Source of the DNA: Bacteroidota bacterium
GTDB lineage: Bacteria > Bacteroidota > Bacteroidia > Chitinophagales > BACL12
Length of the DNA: 64,000 nt
Assembly (NCBI GenBank): GCA_016706865.1
Contig: JADJIS010000002.1
Span: forward strand, 434,001-498,000
Direction of reading: 5' to 3'
The notes under the pieces were generated by a model, which was not told the DNA's origin, ran no database searches, and saw nothing but the letters and a program-made list of their open reading frames with translations. The first letter of the stretch is position 1. The number at the start of each line of letters is the position of its first letter. The position numbers and the translations under genes were made by a program. Shown in pieces: positions 49,816-58,338 of the stretch.

Positions 49816-51136
49816 AGAATCTCCCCGAACTACATCTGATCGTAAACGTCCTGAAATTAAAGGGGATGTCAACAAAAAAGACGCTGCACCTAAAAGCAAT
49901 CCCAATCGCAAACAAGAGCGTTTGGAAAGGGCAAAAAAATATTCCAAAAAGCCCGATGAAAATGGCGTAAGACATACTCCGTCATTAAGCAAAAAAAATA
50001 CAGATACTCGAAAGCCGGAAGTGGGCGAAATAAAAAAGCCATTCGATAAAAAACCTTTTCACAGCAAATTTTCTGAGCCTCAACGTTATGATCTAAAAAA
50101 AGAGGATATTAAAAATGCCAGAAGAGAGGAAAAGAAAAGCAGATACGGAGATAAAACCGAATCAAAAAGAACTTTTAAAGAAAACCGCAACCATTCCAAA
50201 GATACTGATCGAAAAAGATTTTCAACGCGCAATGAAGATAAAGAAAACAGATTCAGTCGCGATAAAAATGTAAGTGAAAATAAACGCGAAGAAAAAGAAA
50301 GCGGAAAAACAAAGTTTGTAAAAAATCTGCAAAAATTCAGCGAAAAAAGAAAGTTAAATAAAAAGCCGGGTTTTGTAAAAAATCCTTCCACATTAAATTT
50401 ATCAAAACCAACTCCTTTATCAGAAGATGGAACTCGATTAAATAAATATCTCGCTAATTCAGGTGTTGCGGCGCGCAGAAAATGTGATGAAATAATTGAA
50501 AAAGGAGAAGTTACCGTTAATGGAAAAGTAGTGCGCGAAATGGGTTACAAAGTAAAACCCGGCGACTCCGTAAAATATAAAAATAAACCCATTAAACCTG
50601 TTAATTACGTTTATATTTTGTTGAATAAACCGAAAGATTATTTAACAACGGTAGATGATGATAAGGGTAGAAATACAGTAATGGAATTAATTTCCAATGC
50701 GACTACAGAACGTGTATTTCCTGTTGGAAGATTAGATAGAAATACCACAGGATTATTATTGTTGACCAACGATGGCGACCTCGCACAAAAATTAGCTCAT
50801 CCTAGTTTTGGAGCTAAAAAGATCTACGAAGTTGAAGTGGATAAACCGGTAACACAAGCTGATATGCAAAAAATTTCTGATGGTGTTATGCTGGAAGATG
50901 GATTGGCCATTGTTGACGGAATAGATTACGCACATCATACCCAAAGAAATATTTTAGGTATTTCGTTGCACATCGGAAAAAACAGAATTGTCCGCCGCAT
51001 ATTTGAATCACTTGGTTATAAAGTTGAGCGTCTCGACAGAACTTTATATGCCGGATTAACAAAACGCGATCTTCCCAGAGGAAGATGGAGATATTTGACG
51101 GAACGTGAGATTATTAAGTTGAAGTACCTTAAATAG
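49709..51136 (+). CDS. RluB/RsuA-family pseudouridine synthase with long basic N-terminal extension
   Basis: Ribosomal RNA pseudouridine synthase. A long Lys/Arg-rich disordered region covers residues 1-235 (KRTNNRTNRNSDRPTKRKS). The S4 RNA-binding domain follows (TRLNKYLANSGVAARRKCDE, about 240-300), then the catalytic domain with the active Asp in FPVGRLDRNTTGLLLL and the conserved RNRIVRRIFESLGY-like IGKNRIVRRIFES. Likely start is ATG 49709, though ATG 49727 is possible; both leave an out-of-frame overlap with scpB. Its stop TAG is the first word of a heptamer array. RluB versus RsuA subtype is not resolved. Confidence 0.92.
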   Translation: MPNKKIMKRTNNRTNRNSDRPTKRKSQTTNSRKRTEESPRTTSDRKRPEIKGDVNKKDAAPKSNPNRKQERLERAKKYSKKPDENGVRHTPSLSKKNTDTRKPEVGEIKKPFDKKPFHSKFSEPQRYDLKKEDIKNARREEKKSRYGDKTESKRTFKENRNHSKDTDRKRFSTRNEDKENRFSRDKNVSENKREEKESGKTKFVKNLQKFSEKRKLNKKPGFVKNPSTLNLSKPTPLSEDGTRLNKYLANSGVAARRKCDEIIEKGEVTVNGKVVREMGYKVKPGDSVKYKNKPIKPVNYVYILLNKPKDYLTTVDDDKGRNTVMELISNATTERVFPVGRLDRNTTGLLLLTNDGDLAQKLAHPSFGAKKIYEVEVDKPVTQADMQKISDGVMLEDGLAIVDGIDYAHHTQRNILGISLHIGKNRIVRRIFESLGYKVERLDRTLYAGLTKRDLPRGRWRYLTEREIIKLKYLK

Positions 51137-51204
51137 GATTTAGGACATAGGACATAGGAAGTAGGACTGACATAGGACATGGGAAAATGGACATAGGAAA
51201 ACAA
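51133..51204. repeat. GGACATA 7-bp words after the pseudouridine synthase gene
   Basis: AATAGGATTTAGGACATAGG, ACATAGGAAGTAGGACTGAC in phase of about seven; the stop codon TAG belongs to the first word. Confidence 0.75.
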
Positions 51205-51860
51205 AATTGTATCAGGAATCAAGTATCAGGAAAACAAACAGTGGGATTTGGTAAAATTTCGCAAGAAATTTAAACTCCTTTCTCCTCTCTCCTTTCTCCT
51301 TTTTAGTATCGGGTATCAGGAATCAAGTATCAGGAAAACAAACAGTGGGATTTGGTAAAATTTCGCAAGAAATTTAAACTCCTTTCTCCTCTCTCCTTTC
51401 TCCTTTTTAGTATCGAGTATCAGGAATCAAGTATCAGGAAAACAAACGGTGAGATTTGCAAAAATTTCGCAAGAAAAATCCTTTTTCGAATTAAGAAATA
51501 GGACCTAGGAAGTAGGAAAACAAACGGTGGGATTTGGTAAAATTTCGCAAGAAATTTAAACTCCTTTCTCCTCTCTCCTTTCTCCTTTTTAGTATCAGGT
51601 ATCAGGAATCAAGTATCAGGAAAACAAACGATGGGATTTGAAAAAATTTCGCAAGAAAAATCCTTTTTCGAATTAAGAAATAGGACCTAGGAAGTAGGAA
51701 AACAAACGGTGGGATTTGGTAAAATTTCGCCAGAAATTTAAACTCCTTTCTCCTCTCTCCTTTCTCCTTTTTAGTATCAGGTATCAAGAATCAAGTATCA
51801 AGAAAACAAACGGTAGAATCTGGTAAAATTTCGCAAGAAATTTAAACTCCTCTCTCCTCT
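51205..51860. repeat. Seven-unit compound tandem repeat, 104/79-bp periods
   Basis: The anchor AAACAAACGGTGGGATTTGG (with variants) occurs at 51233, 51337, 51441, 51520, 51623, 51701 and 51805, spaced 104, 104, 79, 103, 78, 104 bp. Long units carry AAATTTAAACTCC and CTCCTTT heptamers plus TATCAGGAATCAAGTATCAG words; short units carry CGAATTAAGAAATAGGACCT. So two unit types alternate in an irregular order. No gene in 51137-52033. Confidence 0.85.
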
Positions 51861-52033
51861 CTCCCTCCCTCCTTTTCTTTTATAATATGATTCTGTAGAA
51901 ATTATTCAACAAGAATAAGAATATAATGTAAAAAATTTCTTTTTATTCTACAATATTAATCATCCTGTTCCCTTGCATAAAGCATATTTTCTAATGGCAT
52001 GATTTTGTTCTAAAAAAGTATAAAAACTTATAT

Positions 52034-52564
52034 ATGGAACATAATTTTCATGATGAAGAAAATAACATCAAAAATCTTAGTGGTCAGGAAGCAATTGATT
52101 TATTAAAAAAGATTGCAGAAGGTGCGCGTATTTGTATGTTCACTACCTTTTCCGAAAATCGTCCCCTGCCAAGCAGACCTATGGCACTTCAGGCAGTGGA
52201 TAATGATGGAACCTTGCATTTTTTTAGCGCTGTAAATTCTGATAAGAATGCGCAGATAGTTGCAGATCCTTATGTTCAATTATTTTTCGAAAATTCCAGT
52301 GCAAGCGAATATCTGAGCATTTATGGCCAGGCAACAATTTCGCACGACAGAGAAAAGATCAAGGAATTATGGACATCCTGGGCAAAAGCATGGTTTCAGG
52401 AAGGCCCGGAAGATCCAATGCTTACCTTAATTAGCGTCCGACCTGATACAAGCAGTTATTGGGATACCAAACACAATAAAATGGTTTCACTTTTCAAGAT
52501 AGTTGCATCTATGGTGAGTGGTAAGGTTATGGATGATGGGGTAGAGGGGAAACTGAATATATGA
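52034..52564 (+). CDS. Pyridoxamine 5-phosphate oxidase-like flavin protein (general stress type)
   Basis: Split-barrel flavin-binding protein, 176 aa, of the general-stress group (RICMFTTFSENRPLPSRPMALQAV; TLHFFSAVNSDKNAQI; VQLFFENSSASEYLSIYGQA; LWTSWAKAWFQEGPEDP). The last block, W-A-K-AWFxEGPxDP, is typical of that group. It probably binds FMN or F420-like cofactor; the substrate is unknown. The C-terminus (GVEGKLNI) runs into heptamer words within a few bases. Alone between two repeat regions. Confidence 0.88.
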   Translation: MEHNFHDEENNIKNLSGQEAIDLLKKIAEGARICMFTTFSENRPLPSRPMALQAVDNDGTLHFFSAVNSDKNAQIVADPYVQLFFENSSASEYLSIYGQATISHDREKIKELWTSWAKAWFQEGPEDPMLTLISVRPDTSSYWDTKHNKMVSLFKIVASMVSGKVMDDGVEGKLNI

Positions 52565-52569
52565 CTGGG

Positions 52570-52650
52570 AAATAGGAAGTAGGACATAGGACACAGGACA
52601 TAGGACTTGATATAGGACAATGTAAAATGATATAGGACGATGTAAAATGA
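52570..52650. repeat. TAGGACA 7-bp words with ATGTAAAATGAT units
   Basis: TAGGAAG, TAGGACA, TAGGACA, CAGGACA, TAGGACT in phase of seven, then two copies of GATATAGGACRATGTAAAAT. Starts within ten bases of the stop codon. Confidence 0.75.
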
Positions 52651-52742
52651 TTTATGACGGATGTTGTTTGCAATCTTGTGGCTCGGCAGAATTAACAAAA
52701 GAATTGAAGTGGATTCTAAGGATAATTCATGCTGTGGTGTCT

Positions 52743-52772
52743 CCACAGAGTTACGCGCAGCGAACTCTGTGG
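52743..52772 (+). repeat. Hairpin element, family F copy 2
   Basis: CCACAGAGTT, loop ACGCGCAGCG, AACTCTGTGG, flanked by GGTGTCT and ATGGG. Same arms and flanks as the reverse complement of 35765-35792. The 366-bp gap 52565-52930 holds otherwise A+T-rich DNA with no gene. Confidence 0.85.
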
Positions 52773-52930
52773 ATGGGTAGGATAAAAATTAATGTTTATT
52801 CAAACTTTGAATTATTGTGGATTCAGATATTTCATGAAAGTATTTTAGTAAACAATTTTTTGAAATGTTACTGCGTTTTATTTTGTGTAATTAACATATC
52901 GTTAAAAGCCCTGAATATTAACCCTTCAAC

Positions 52931-53557
52931 ATGAAATTCCTGTTTACAGTATTCTGCTTATTGATGTCTGTAATGCTCATCGACTGCAGAAACCCAACTA
53001 TAAGTCCTGAAGAAACAAAACCTGCTGTTAATGTTGATTCCACACGTATAAAGGCAGCTGAAGCACTTGAATATTGTAAATCGAAAAAATTTAATACTGA
53101 TTTTTGTATTTTGATTGATATGAGTTTGCATTCCGGTGTTAAACGCTTTTTTGTTTGGGATTTTACAAAGGATACCATCAGTTACAGTTTTTTGGTGGGT
53201 CACGGATGTTGCAACAATGCCTGGAGCAGCGATCAATCAAAAGAAGACCCAACCTTCAGTAATGTGGATGGAAGTCATTGCTCCTCCCTTGGAAAATACA
53301 AGATAGGGGAAAGAGCTTATACTTATTGGGGAGTAAAAACAAAATATGTATTACATGGATTGGAAAGTACCAATAGTAATGCACTTTCCAGATATATCGT
53401 CTTCCATTCCTGGGAGGCAATTTCAGATGTGGAAGTGTATCCAAATGGCACACCTGAAGGCTGGGGCTGTCCTGTGATCTCCAACAACAGTTTCACTACT
53501 CTTGACCCAATATTAATGGCGGTAAAAAAACCTGTGCTTATGTGGATATATAATTAG
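52931..53557 (+). CDS. L,D-transpeptidase-like (YkuD_2) lipoprotein
   Basis: Murein L,D-transpeptidase catalytic-domain family. The expected ligands are the HG of KYVLHGLE (H142), H159 in IVFHSWEAIS, and the catalytic Cys C180 in EGWGCPVISN. The N-terminus (MKFLFTVFCLLMSVMLIDC) is a lipoprotein signal ending at C19. The domain region VDGSHCSSLGKYKIGERAYT is typical. 208 aa. Probable role: cross-linking or attaching proteins to peptidoglycan, or trimming. Activity needs testing, as many YkuD_2 proteins are uncharacterised. Confidence 0.87.
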   Translation: MKFLFTVFCLLMSVMLIDCRNPTISPEETKPAVNVDSTRIKAAEALEYCKSKKFNTDFCILIDMSLHSGVKRFFVWDFTKDTISYSFLVGHGCCNNAWSSDQSKEDPTFSNVDGSHCSSLGKYKIGERAYTYWGVKTKYVLHGLESTNSNALSRYIVFHSWEAISDVEVYPNGTPEGWGCPVISNNSFTTLDPILMAVKKPVLMWIYN

Positions 53558-53563
53558 ATATAG

Positions 53564-53619
53564 GACACGGGACACGGGACACGAGACACGAGACACGGGA
53601 CACGAGACACGAGACAAAA
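53564..53619. repeat. Eight in-phase heptamers GACACGG / GACACGA
   Basis: GACACGG, GACACGG, GACACGA, GACACGA, GACACGG, GACACGA, GACACGA, GACAAAA without gaps, beginning seven bases after the preceding stop codon. Cleanest example of the 7-bp period. Confidence 0.95.
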
Positions 53620-53735
53620 GACTTACTTTGATTGTAAATTTATGCTTCTAATTCAAATTATATTTGATTTAATTTAATAGGAGACTTGTATTATTTTATT
53701 CTTTAATTTTGAGATCATGAATTCAAAATGAAATT

Positions 53736-54416
53736 ATGGAAAATTTGCCAATTTATATTTCAATTTTATTTGGTCTCATCACACTTTTGACGGTGGGATT
53801 ATTTTATAAGGCAACAAACAGATCAATACTTTCTCTAGTAATTTTATTGACTTGGTTGGTTATTCAGGCAGTTATTGCTCTGACAAATTTTTATACTGTT
53901 ACAGATACAATCCCACCACGATTTTTGTTATTGGTAATGCCACCAATACTATTTATCATTCTGCTATTTGCTACCAATAAAGGTCGAATATTTATTGATA
54001 GTTTGGATATAAAAGCATTAACATTATTGCATATCGTACGAGTACCGGTTGAAATTGTTTTATTCAGGTTATTTATATATATAATGATTCCTGAACTTAT
54101 GACTTTTGAAGGAAGAAATTTTGATGTCATATCAGGAATTAGCGCACCTCTCATTTATTATTTTGGATTTGTGCAAAAACAATTAAGTAATAAAATAATA
54201 ATAATTTGGAATGTTTTATGTTTGATGCTCCTTTTTAATATTGTTATAAATGCAGTATTTTCCGCACCATTTCCTTTTCAAAAGTTTGCATTCGACCAGC
54301 CCAATATCGCAATTTTATATTTCCCTTTTAACTGGTTGCCATCTTGTGTTGTGCCCATTGTTTTATTCTCCCATATTGTAGTAATTCGACAATTATTAAA
54401 AGTGAAAACTCTTTGA
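53736..54416 (+). CDS. Integral membrane protein, function unknown
   Basis: 226 residues with six or seven hydrophobic segments (YISILFGLITLLTVGLFY; ILSLVILLTWLVIQAVIAL; FLLLVMPPILFIILLFA; IIIIWNVLCLMLLFNIVI and others). Conserved-looking internal sequence IDSLDIKALTLLHIVRVPVE and FPFNWLPSCVVPIVLFSH suggest a real protein, but I recognise no family. It has no signal peptide other than the first helix. It is followed by a PPC-domain gene after 67 bp, not obviously linked. Confidence 0.7.
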   Translation: MENLPIYISILFGLITLLTVGLFYKATNRSILSLVILLTWLVIQAVIALTNFYTVTDTIPPRFLLLVMPPILFIILLFATNKGRIFIDSLDIKALTLLHIVRVPVEIVLFRLFIYIMIPELMTFEGRNFDVISGISAPLIYYFGFVQKQLSNKIIIIWNVLCLMLLFNIVINAVFSAPFPFQKFAFDQPNIAILYFPFNWLPSCVVPIVLFSHIVVIRQLLKVKTL

Positions 54417-54483
54417 TCTATAGCAGATATTTCGGTTCTAAAATCATCATTAATTAAAAACGCAAAAAAATCTAAAATAAAAT

Positions 54484-54882
54484 ATGCGAACTTTTACTCT
54501 GCGGTTAATGCCGAACGACGATCTTAAACTGGGTTTGCAGAAATTTATTGTAGAGAAAAATATTGCAGCCGCTGCCGTAATTACTTGTGTGGGAAGTTTA
54601 AAGCAAGTTGCACTGCGAATGGCAAATGAAAAAAATGCTACTACATATACCGAAAAATTCGAAATTGTTTCACTGGTTGGAACACTCTCTATTAATGGTT
54701 CTCACTTGCATATGGCAATTTCCGATCGCAATGGATTGGTGAGGGGAGGACATCTATTAAACGGTTGTTTAATTTTTACCACAGCAGAAATTGTTATAGC
54801 AGTTTTTGATGATGTAACTTATTTGCGGGAGTTTGACGATGTTACAGGATTTAAGGAATTGGTTGTGAAACCTTTAGATTAA
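54484..54882 (+). CDS. PPC (DUF296) domain protein
   Basis: A single PPC domain covers all 132 residues: MRTFTLRLMPNDDLKLGLQK, AAAAVITCVGSLKQVALRMA, TLSINGSHLHMAISDRNGLVRGGHLL. The domain is best known from plant AT-hook proteins, where it mediates trimerisation; bacterial stand-alone versions likely bind a small ligand or metal. No AT hook is present here, so DNA binding is unsupported. Upstream A-rich tract contains no consensus promoter. Confidence 0.87.
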   Translation: MRTFTLRLMPNDDLKLGLQKFIVEKNIAAAAVITCVGSLKQVALRMANEKNATTYTEKFEIVSLVGTLSINGSHLHMAISDRNGLVRGGHLLNGCLIFTTAEIVIAVFDDVTYLREFDDVTGFKELVVKPLD

Positions 54883-54934
54883 TTTTTGATTGTATTTATG
54901 ACTATCTCAAATTTTTCAATTATTTTCGTAATTC

Positions 54935-55867
54935 ATGACAAGAAATGCTAAATTGATCCTCGAAACTATTGCAGTTTTTCTTTTTAATAGTTGTCTGGCA
55001 ATATTTATCAGTACTTTATCGGTAGCTGCAGGGATCAAAATGACCATATACATTCCTGTGTTATTATTTCAAGGTCTTTGGTTTTATCGGTTTTATATAG
55101 TAGGTCATGAAGCTGCACACAAAAAATTATTTCCTTCCAATGCTAAAATAAATGATTTTTGGGGATCTGTTATTTTGATTCCCCTGATGGTGCCCATCAC
55201 TATTTACAGAAAAATTCATTATTTTCACCATGGTTTTAATAGAAAAAATGATCATACTTCTGCATTGGATACCTATGTGATACAAGGCAAACCAACCATG
55301 TTAAAAAAACTATATGTTTATATTCTCTGGTATCTGAGTGTGTTTTTGGGTGGATTTTTTTTACATTCCCTTATTTCGGTAATTTTATTTTTATTCATAC
55401 CCCCAAAAATTTCGGTTAAAATTTCCCCCGCATTTAACAACTGGACGCCAAAGGATCAGTTGCGATCAATTGTACTATTTTTATTGGGAGTAGGTTTTCA
55501 CCTTGCCGTTTTGTTTTTGTTCGGCAGAACAATTTATTTATATGTTTTAGGATATCCCATGCTTGCTTTTGCCTGGGTATTGTCGCTATTAGTGTATATT
55601 TTTCATTATGATACCACCAAAGGAGATGAAGTAAGATTTAACGTGCGATCTGTAAAACGTATTCCGGTATTTTCCTGGATACTTATGAATTTTAATGAAC
55701 ACGCGACACATCACCAATATCCGAATATCCCCTGGTATGAATTACCCATTAAAAGTAAACCGCTACCGGAAACCTTCGAAACAAAAAATCAAAACACACG
55801 AAATTTTTTTAAAGCAATTCTCAACCAATTCAAAGGCCCTGTAATAGTATATGAAAAGCAGGATTAG
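54935..55867 (+). CDS. Fatty acid desaturase family protein
   Basis: Membrane di-iron enzyme. The three histidine boxes are HEAAH (58-62), HYFHH (95-99) and HATHH (256-260), with four hydrophobic segments arranged two and two. 310 aa. It could introduce a double bond or a hydroxyl into acyl lipids, carotenoids or sterol-like molecules. The exact substrate cannot be told. The last 17 bp overlap the following gene, indicating translational coupling to an acetyltransferase-like protein. Confidence 0.88.
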   Translation: MTRNAKLILETIAVFLFNSCLAIFISTLSVAAGIKMTIYIPVLLFQGLWFYRFYIVGHEAAHKKLFPSNAKINDFWGSVILIPLMVPITIYRKIHYFHHGFNRKNDHTSALDTYVIQGKPTMLKKLYVYILWYLSVFLGGFFLHSLISVILFLFIPPKISVKISPAFNNWTPKDQLRSIVLFLLGVGFHLAVLFLFGRTIYLYVLGYPMLAFAWVLSLLVYIFHYDTTKGDEVRFNVRSVKRIPVFSWILMNFNEHATHHQYPNIPWYELPIKSKPLPETFETKNQNTRNFFKAILNQFKGPVIVYEKQD

Positions 55868-56486
55868 AATTGCCGAATTACAAGATGCTGCTGCCTTTGT
55901 TGCGATCAAAGATCAACTTCCTATTCAGAGGACAGATGGATCTACCACAACTGGAGGTTTTCTGCTTGGAACCGATTTAAATACCTACGAATATTATATT
56001 GAAAACGCATTTTGCCTCGTTGCAGAGGTGAATAATGTAATTGTAGGTTTCGGAATAATTTTCCCTGATGAAATGCTTCGAAGTTCTGATGTGTGGTTGC
56101 GCAGAAATCAAGCGAACTGGTTTATTGATCTGGCGTTTTGGGAGGATAAAAAACTTTGTTATTTCGAACAACTTGCTTTTTTGCCCGGTCATAAAAAACA
56201 AGTGATTCTGCTTGCTTACAACTTAGTTAAATGGGTTTTTGATCTCGGTTATGAAACATTGTTTACAACAACAGTGAAGGAACCGGTTTTAAACCTTGCA
56301 GCAATACCATTTATAAATGCTGTTGATGGGATCAAAGCAGGAAGTATACAGGAAGTTTATCCGAAAATAGGTCTTATAAATTCTGATATTTACTTAATCG
56401 ACTCTAAAGCTTTTGACCGAAAAACCAAGATTCATAATTTATATCCTTTCTTCCAGAATAATTTAACATTATTGATCGAACAGTGA
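55851..56486 (+). CDS. GNAT-like acetyltransferase-type protein
   Basis: 211 residues with a GNAT-like layout: RIRIAELQDAAAFVAIKDQL at the start, CLVAEVNNVIVGFGIIFPDE for strands 2-3, then YFEQLAFLPGHKKQVILLAYNLVKWVFD for strand 4 and the CoA-binding helix (with GHKKQ where the R/Q-x-x-G-x-G/A loop is expected). The match is modest, so transferase activity is likely but not certain. It overlaps the desaturase gene by 17 bp, so the two may modify the same lipid or its head group. Confidence 0.6.
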   Translation: MKSRIRIAELQDAAAFVAIKDQLPIQRTDGSTTTGGFLLGTDLNTYEYYIENAFCLVAEVNNVIVGFGIIFPDEMLRSSDVWLRRNQANWFIDLAFWEDKKLCYFEQLAFLPGHKKQVILLAYNLVKWVFDLGYETLFTTTVKEPVLNLAAIPFINAVDGIKAGSIQEVYPKIGLINSDIYLIDSKAFDRKTKIHNLYPFFQNNLTLLIEQ

Positions 56487-56527
56487 TTCAAAAAATTCAA
56501 AAGACTTTGCTTAAGATAAATATTTTC

Positions 56528-56535
56528 TAATTTTG
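56528..56535 (+). promoter_or_regulatory. -7 element for the 56554 gene
   Basis: TAATTTTG, exact consensus, 18 bp before ATG 56554; TTTG 17 bp upstream at 56507-56510 may be the -33 element. Confidence 0.55.
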
Positions 56536-56553
56536 ATTACCAAATATTTTGAA

Positions 56554-57267
56554 ATGAAGATCCTTATTCTTGTATGGTTATTATTTAGCTCAAATTATAT
56601 TTTTGCACAACAGTTTTATTCTGAACTTTCATTAAAGAATTCAGACATCGAAATTGCAAATATTCCATTAAAACACAATGACGATTCCGTTTCAAAATTT
56701 GTAGTTGACGATTATCCTGTTACCGATTCTATGTTTAAATTAAGCAATGATGTATTGATTGCTGCTGGTTTACGTAATATAGATAGAGTTTGGTATTCGA
56801 ATGATTCACTTAATGAGACTTTAATTTTTGAAATTTATACCGATTATTTCAGGATGAATACCTTTCATTTTTATAATAATGATATACCATCTGGTTTATT
56901 GAAAAGGTTAGTGTTATATGATGAATCCGGAAATTATGCTACCGAAGAAAATAAAGCTAATGGAATTTTGAGTTTGCAAAAACTAGCAACTCTTATCTCA
57001 CCAAAATATTTTATTACAAATAAAGGGTTTGTATTGGGAGATACTAAAGAAAAGGCAATTGATATTTATGGAAAACCCGATACCATATCGATTCTTGATG
57101 GTGTAGAAAAACTCCAATGGAAATTTATCGGAGATATTTACTACTATGATCATAAGAGGGACTTAAAAGGAAAGCCTTTTGCAGAACATAGTTTTGGGCA
57201 TACAATTACTATGTTTTTCAGAGACGACAAATTGATCGGGTTGATTTTGGAAAATGAAATCCCATAA
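56554..57267 (+). CDS. Exported protein of unknown function
   Basis: Signal peptide MKILILVWLLFSSNYIFAQQ; 237 aa. It contains GFVLGDTKEKAIDIYGKPDT, a motif type seen in small-protein domains with a beta-strand then a short helix (SmpA/OmlA-like GxxxxxVxxxxGxP), so a BamE-like fold in the C-terminal half is possible. The N-terminal half (SELSLKNSDIEIANIPLKHN) is not recognised. Start at ATG 56554, supported by the promoter element. It ends three bases before the convergent epimerase gene. Confidence 0.7.
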   Translation: MKILILVWLLFSSNYIFAQQFYSELSLKNSDIEIANIPLKHNDDSVSKFVVDDYPVTDSMFKLSNDVLIAAGLRNIDRVWYSNDSLNETLIFEIYTDYFRMNTFHFYNNDIPSGLLKRLVLYDESGNYATEENKANGILSLQKLATLISPKYFITNKGFVLGDTKEKAIDIYGKPDTISILDGVEKLQWKFIGDIYYYDHKRDLKGKPFAEHSFGHTITMFFRDDKLIGLILENEIP

Positions 57268-57270
57268 ATT

Positions 57271-58338
57271 TTATAATTTGCTCACTCCCAAACCCGGTAA
57301 ATCATTTGGAAACATTAATCCATCCTTGAGAATGAATCCTCCCATAAACGTTTTTTCCATAACATCTAAACTACCATCAAGATCAAGGTATTTGGTATTG
57401 ATACACGAATAAGCTGCATGAAGTGCAGCAGTTATACTTATCAAACTTTCGTCATTACAGCCCCAAAATAATTTGCAATCGGATTCATATGCAATCCATT
57501 GAATTTTATTTGCAGCTTGTATACCACCGCATTTCATTAATTTAATATTATAAACGCCGTATGGGCTACCTATTTTTTTAAGATAAATTGCAGAATCTTC
57601 ATCTATCAACGATTCATCTGCAACAAGTATTTTTCTAAATTTGTAGGGAATAGCTAATAATTCCTTTTCCATTCCGGTTGGCAAAGGTTGTTCAATTAAT
57701 TCAATTTTTAATTTTTCTGCTGCATCCAGAAATTGAAATAATTCTTTAATGTTATAACCTTGATTAGCATCAACTCGAATGCGCATGGAATGTCCAAAAA
57801 AATTTGATAATTTCGACACACATTCAATATCCTGTTCTATATTTCGACCAGTTTTAATTTTTAAAGCTCTGAAACCCATTCCAAAGTATTCTTTAGCCTC
57901 CTCCAGCATTTCTGAGGCATCTTTAATTCCAATTGTGATAGAAGTGGGAAGTGGGCCTGTAGTTCGTTTATATATGTCAAGCACGGAAATTCCTGTAAAT
58001 TTTCCAAACGCATCATGTAAAGCAATATCAATTGCAGCCTGTGTTCCAGGAAAACCTTTAAAATGAGAAATCACTTCCTCGATAATGATACTAAAATCAT
58101 TAATGTCTCTTCCAATGAGTTGCTGAACAAAATCACTTTGTAAATGCAATAATGTCGATAACGGAGTTTCGCCAACAACCTCCACAAATGGATTTGCTGC
58201 ACCTAATCCAATTATCCCATTTTCCAATTCAATTTCCAAATAAACAATTTCCGTGTCGCTAAAGGTCTGATACGAAATTGTATAGGGTTTTGTCAAAGGA
58301 ATTTTTTCCAGATTGGTCCTTATTGCTTTGATCTTCAT
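57271..58338 (-). CDS. Enolase-superfamily dipeptide epimerase / N-acetyl-D-glutamate racemase (DgcA-like)
   Basis: 355 aa muconate-lactonising-type enolase superfamily member. The catalytic KxK is in ALKIKTGRN, metal ligands are the Asp of RVDANQGY, Glu of LIEQPLP and Asp of VADESLIDE, and the second lysine is in NIKLMKCGG: the pattern of L-Ala-D/L-Glu epimerases. It overlaps the DgcN-like gene by ATGA. In a described marine D-glutamate pathway, as I recall it, the DUF1611 protein DgcN acetylates D-Glu and the epimerase-like DgcA converts the product to N-acetyl-L-Glu; the pairing here supports that role. Muropeptide dipeptide epimerase remains possible. Confidence 0.87.
   Translation of the reverse strand: MKIKAIRTNLEKIPLTKPYTISYQTFSDTEIVYLEIELENGIIGLGAANPFVEVVGETPLSTLLHLQSDFVQQLIGRDINDFSIIIEEVISHFKGFPGTQAAIDIALHDAFGKFTGISVLDIYKRTTGPLPTSITIGIKDASEMLEEAKEYFGMGFRALKIKTGRNIEQDIECVSKLSNFFGHSMRIRVDANQGYNIKELFQFLDAAEKLKIELIEQPLPTGMEKELLAIPYKFRKILVADESLIDEDSAIYLKKIGSPYGVYNIKLMKCGGIQAANKIQWIAYESDCKLFWGCNDESLISITAALHAAYSCINTKYLDLDGSLDVMEKTFMGGFILKDGLMFPNDLPGLGVSKL

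Noticed and set aside
49606..49992. Antisense genes opposite scpB and the pseudouridine synthase gene
   Set aside because: Long open frames here come from the purine-rich low-complexity DNA; they have no family signal.
52647..52934. 95-residue plus-strand open frame
   Set aside because: It spans heptamer words and the family F hairpin; the composition is not protein-like.
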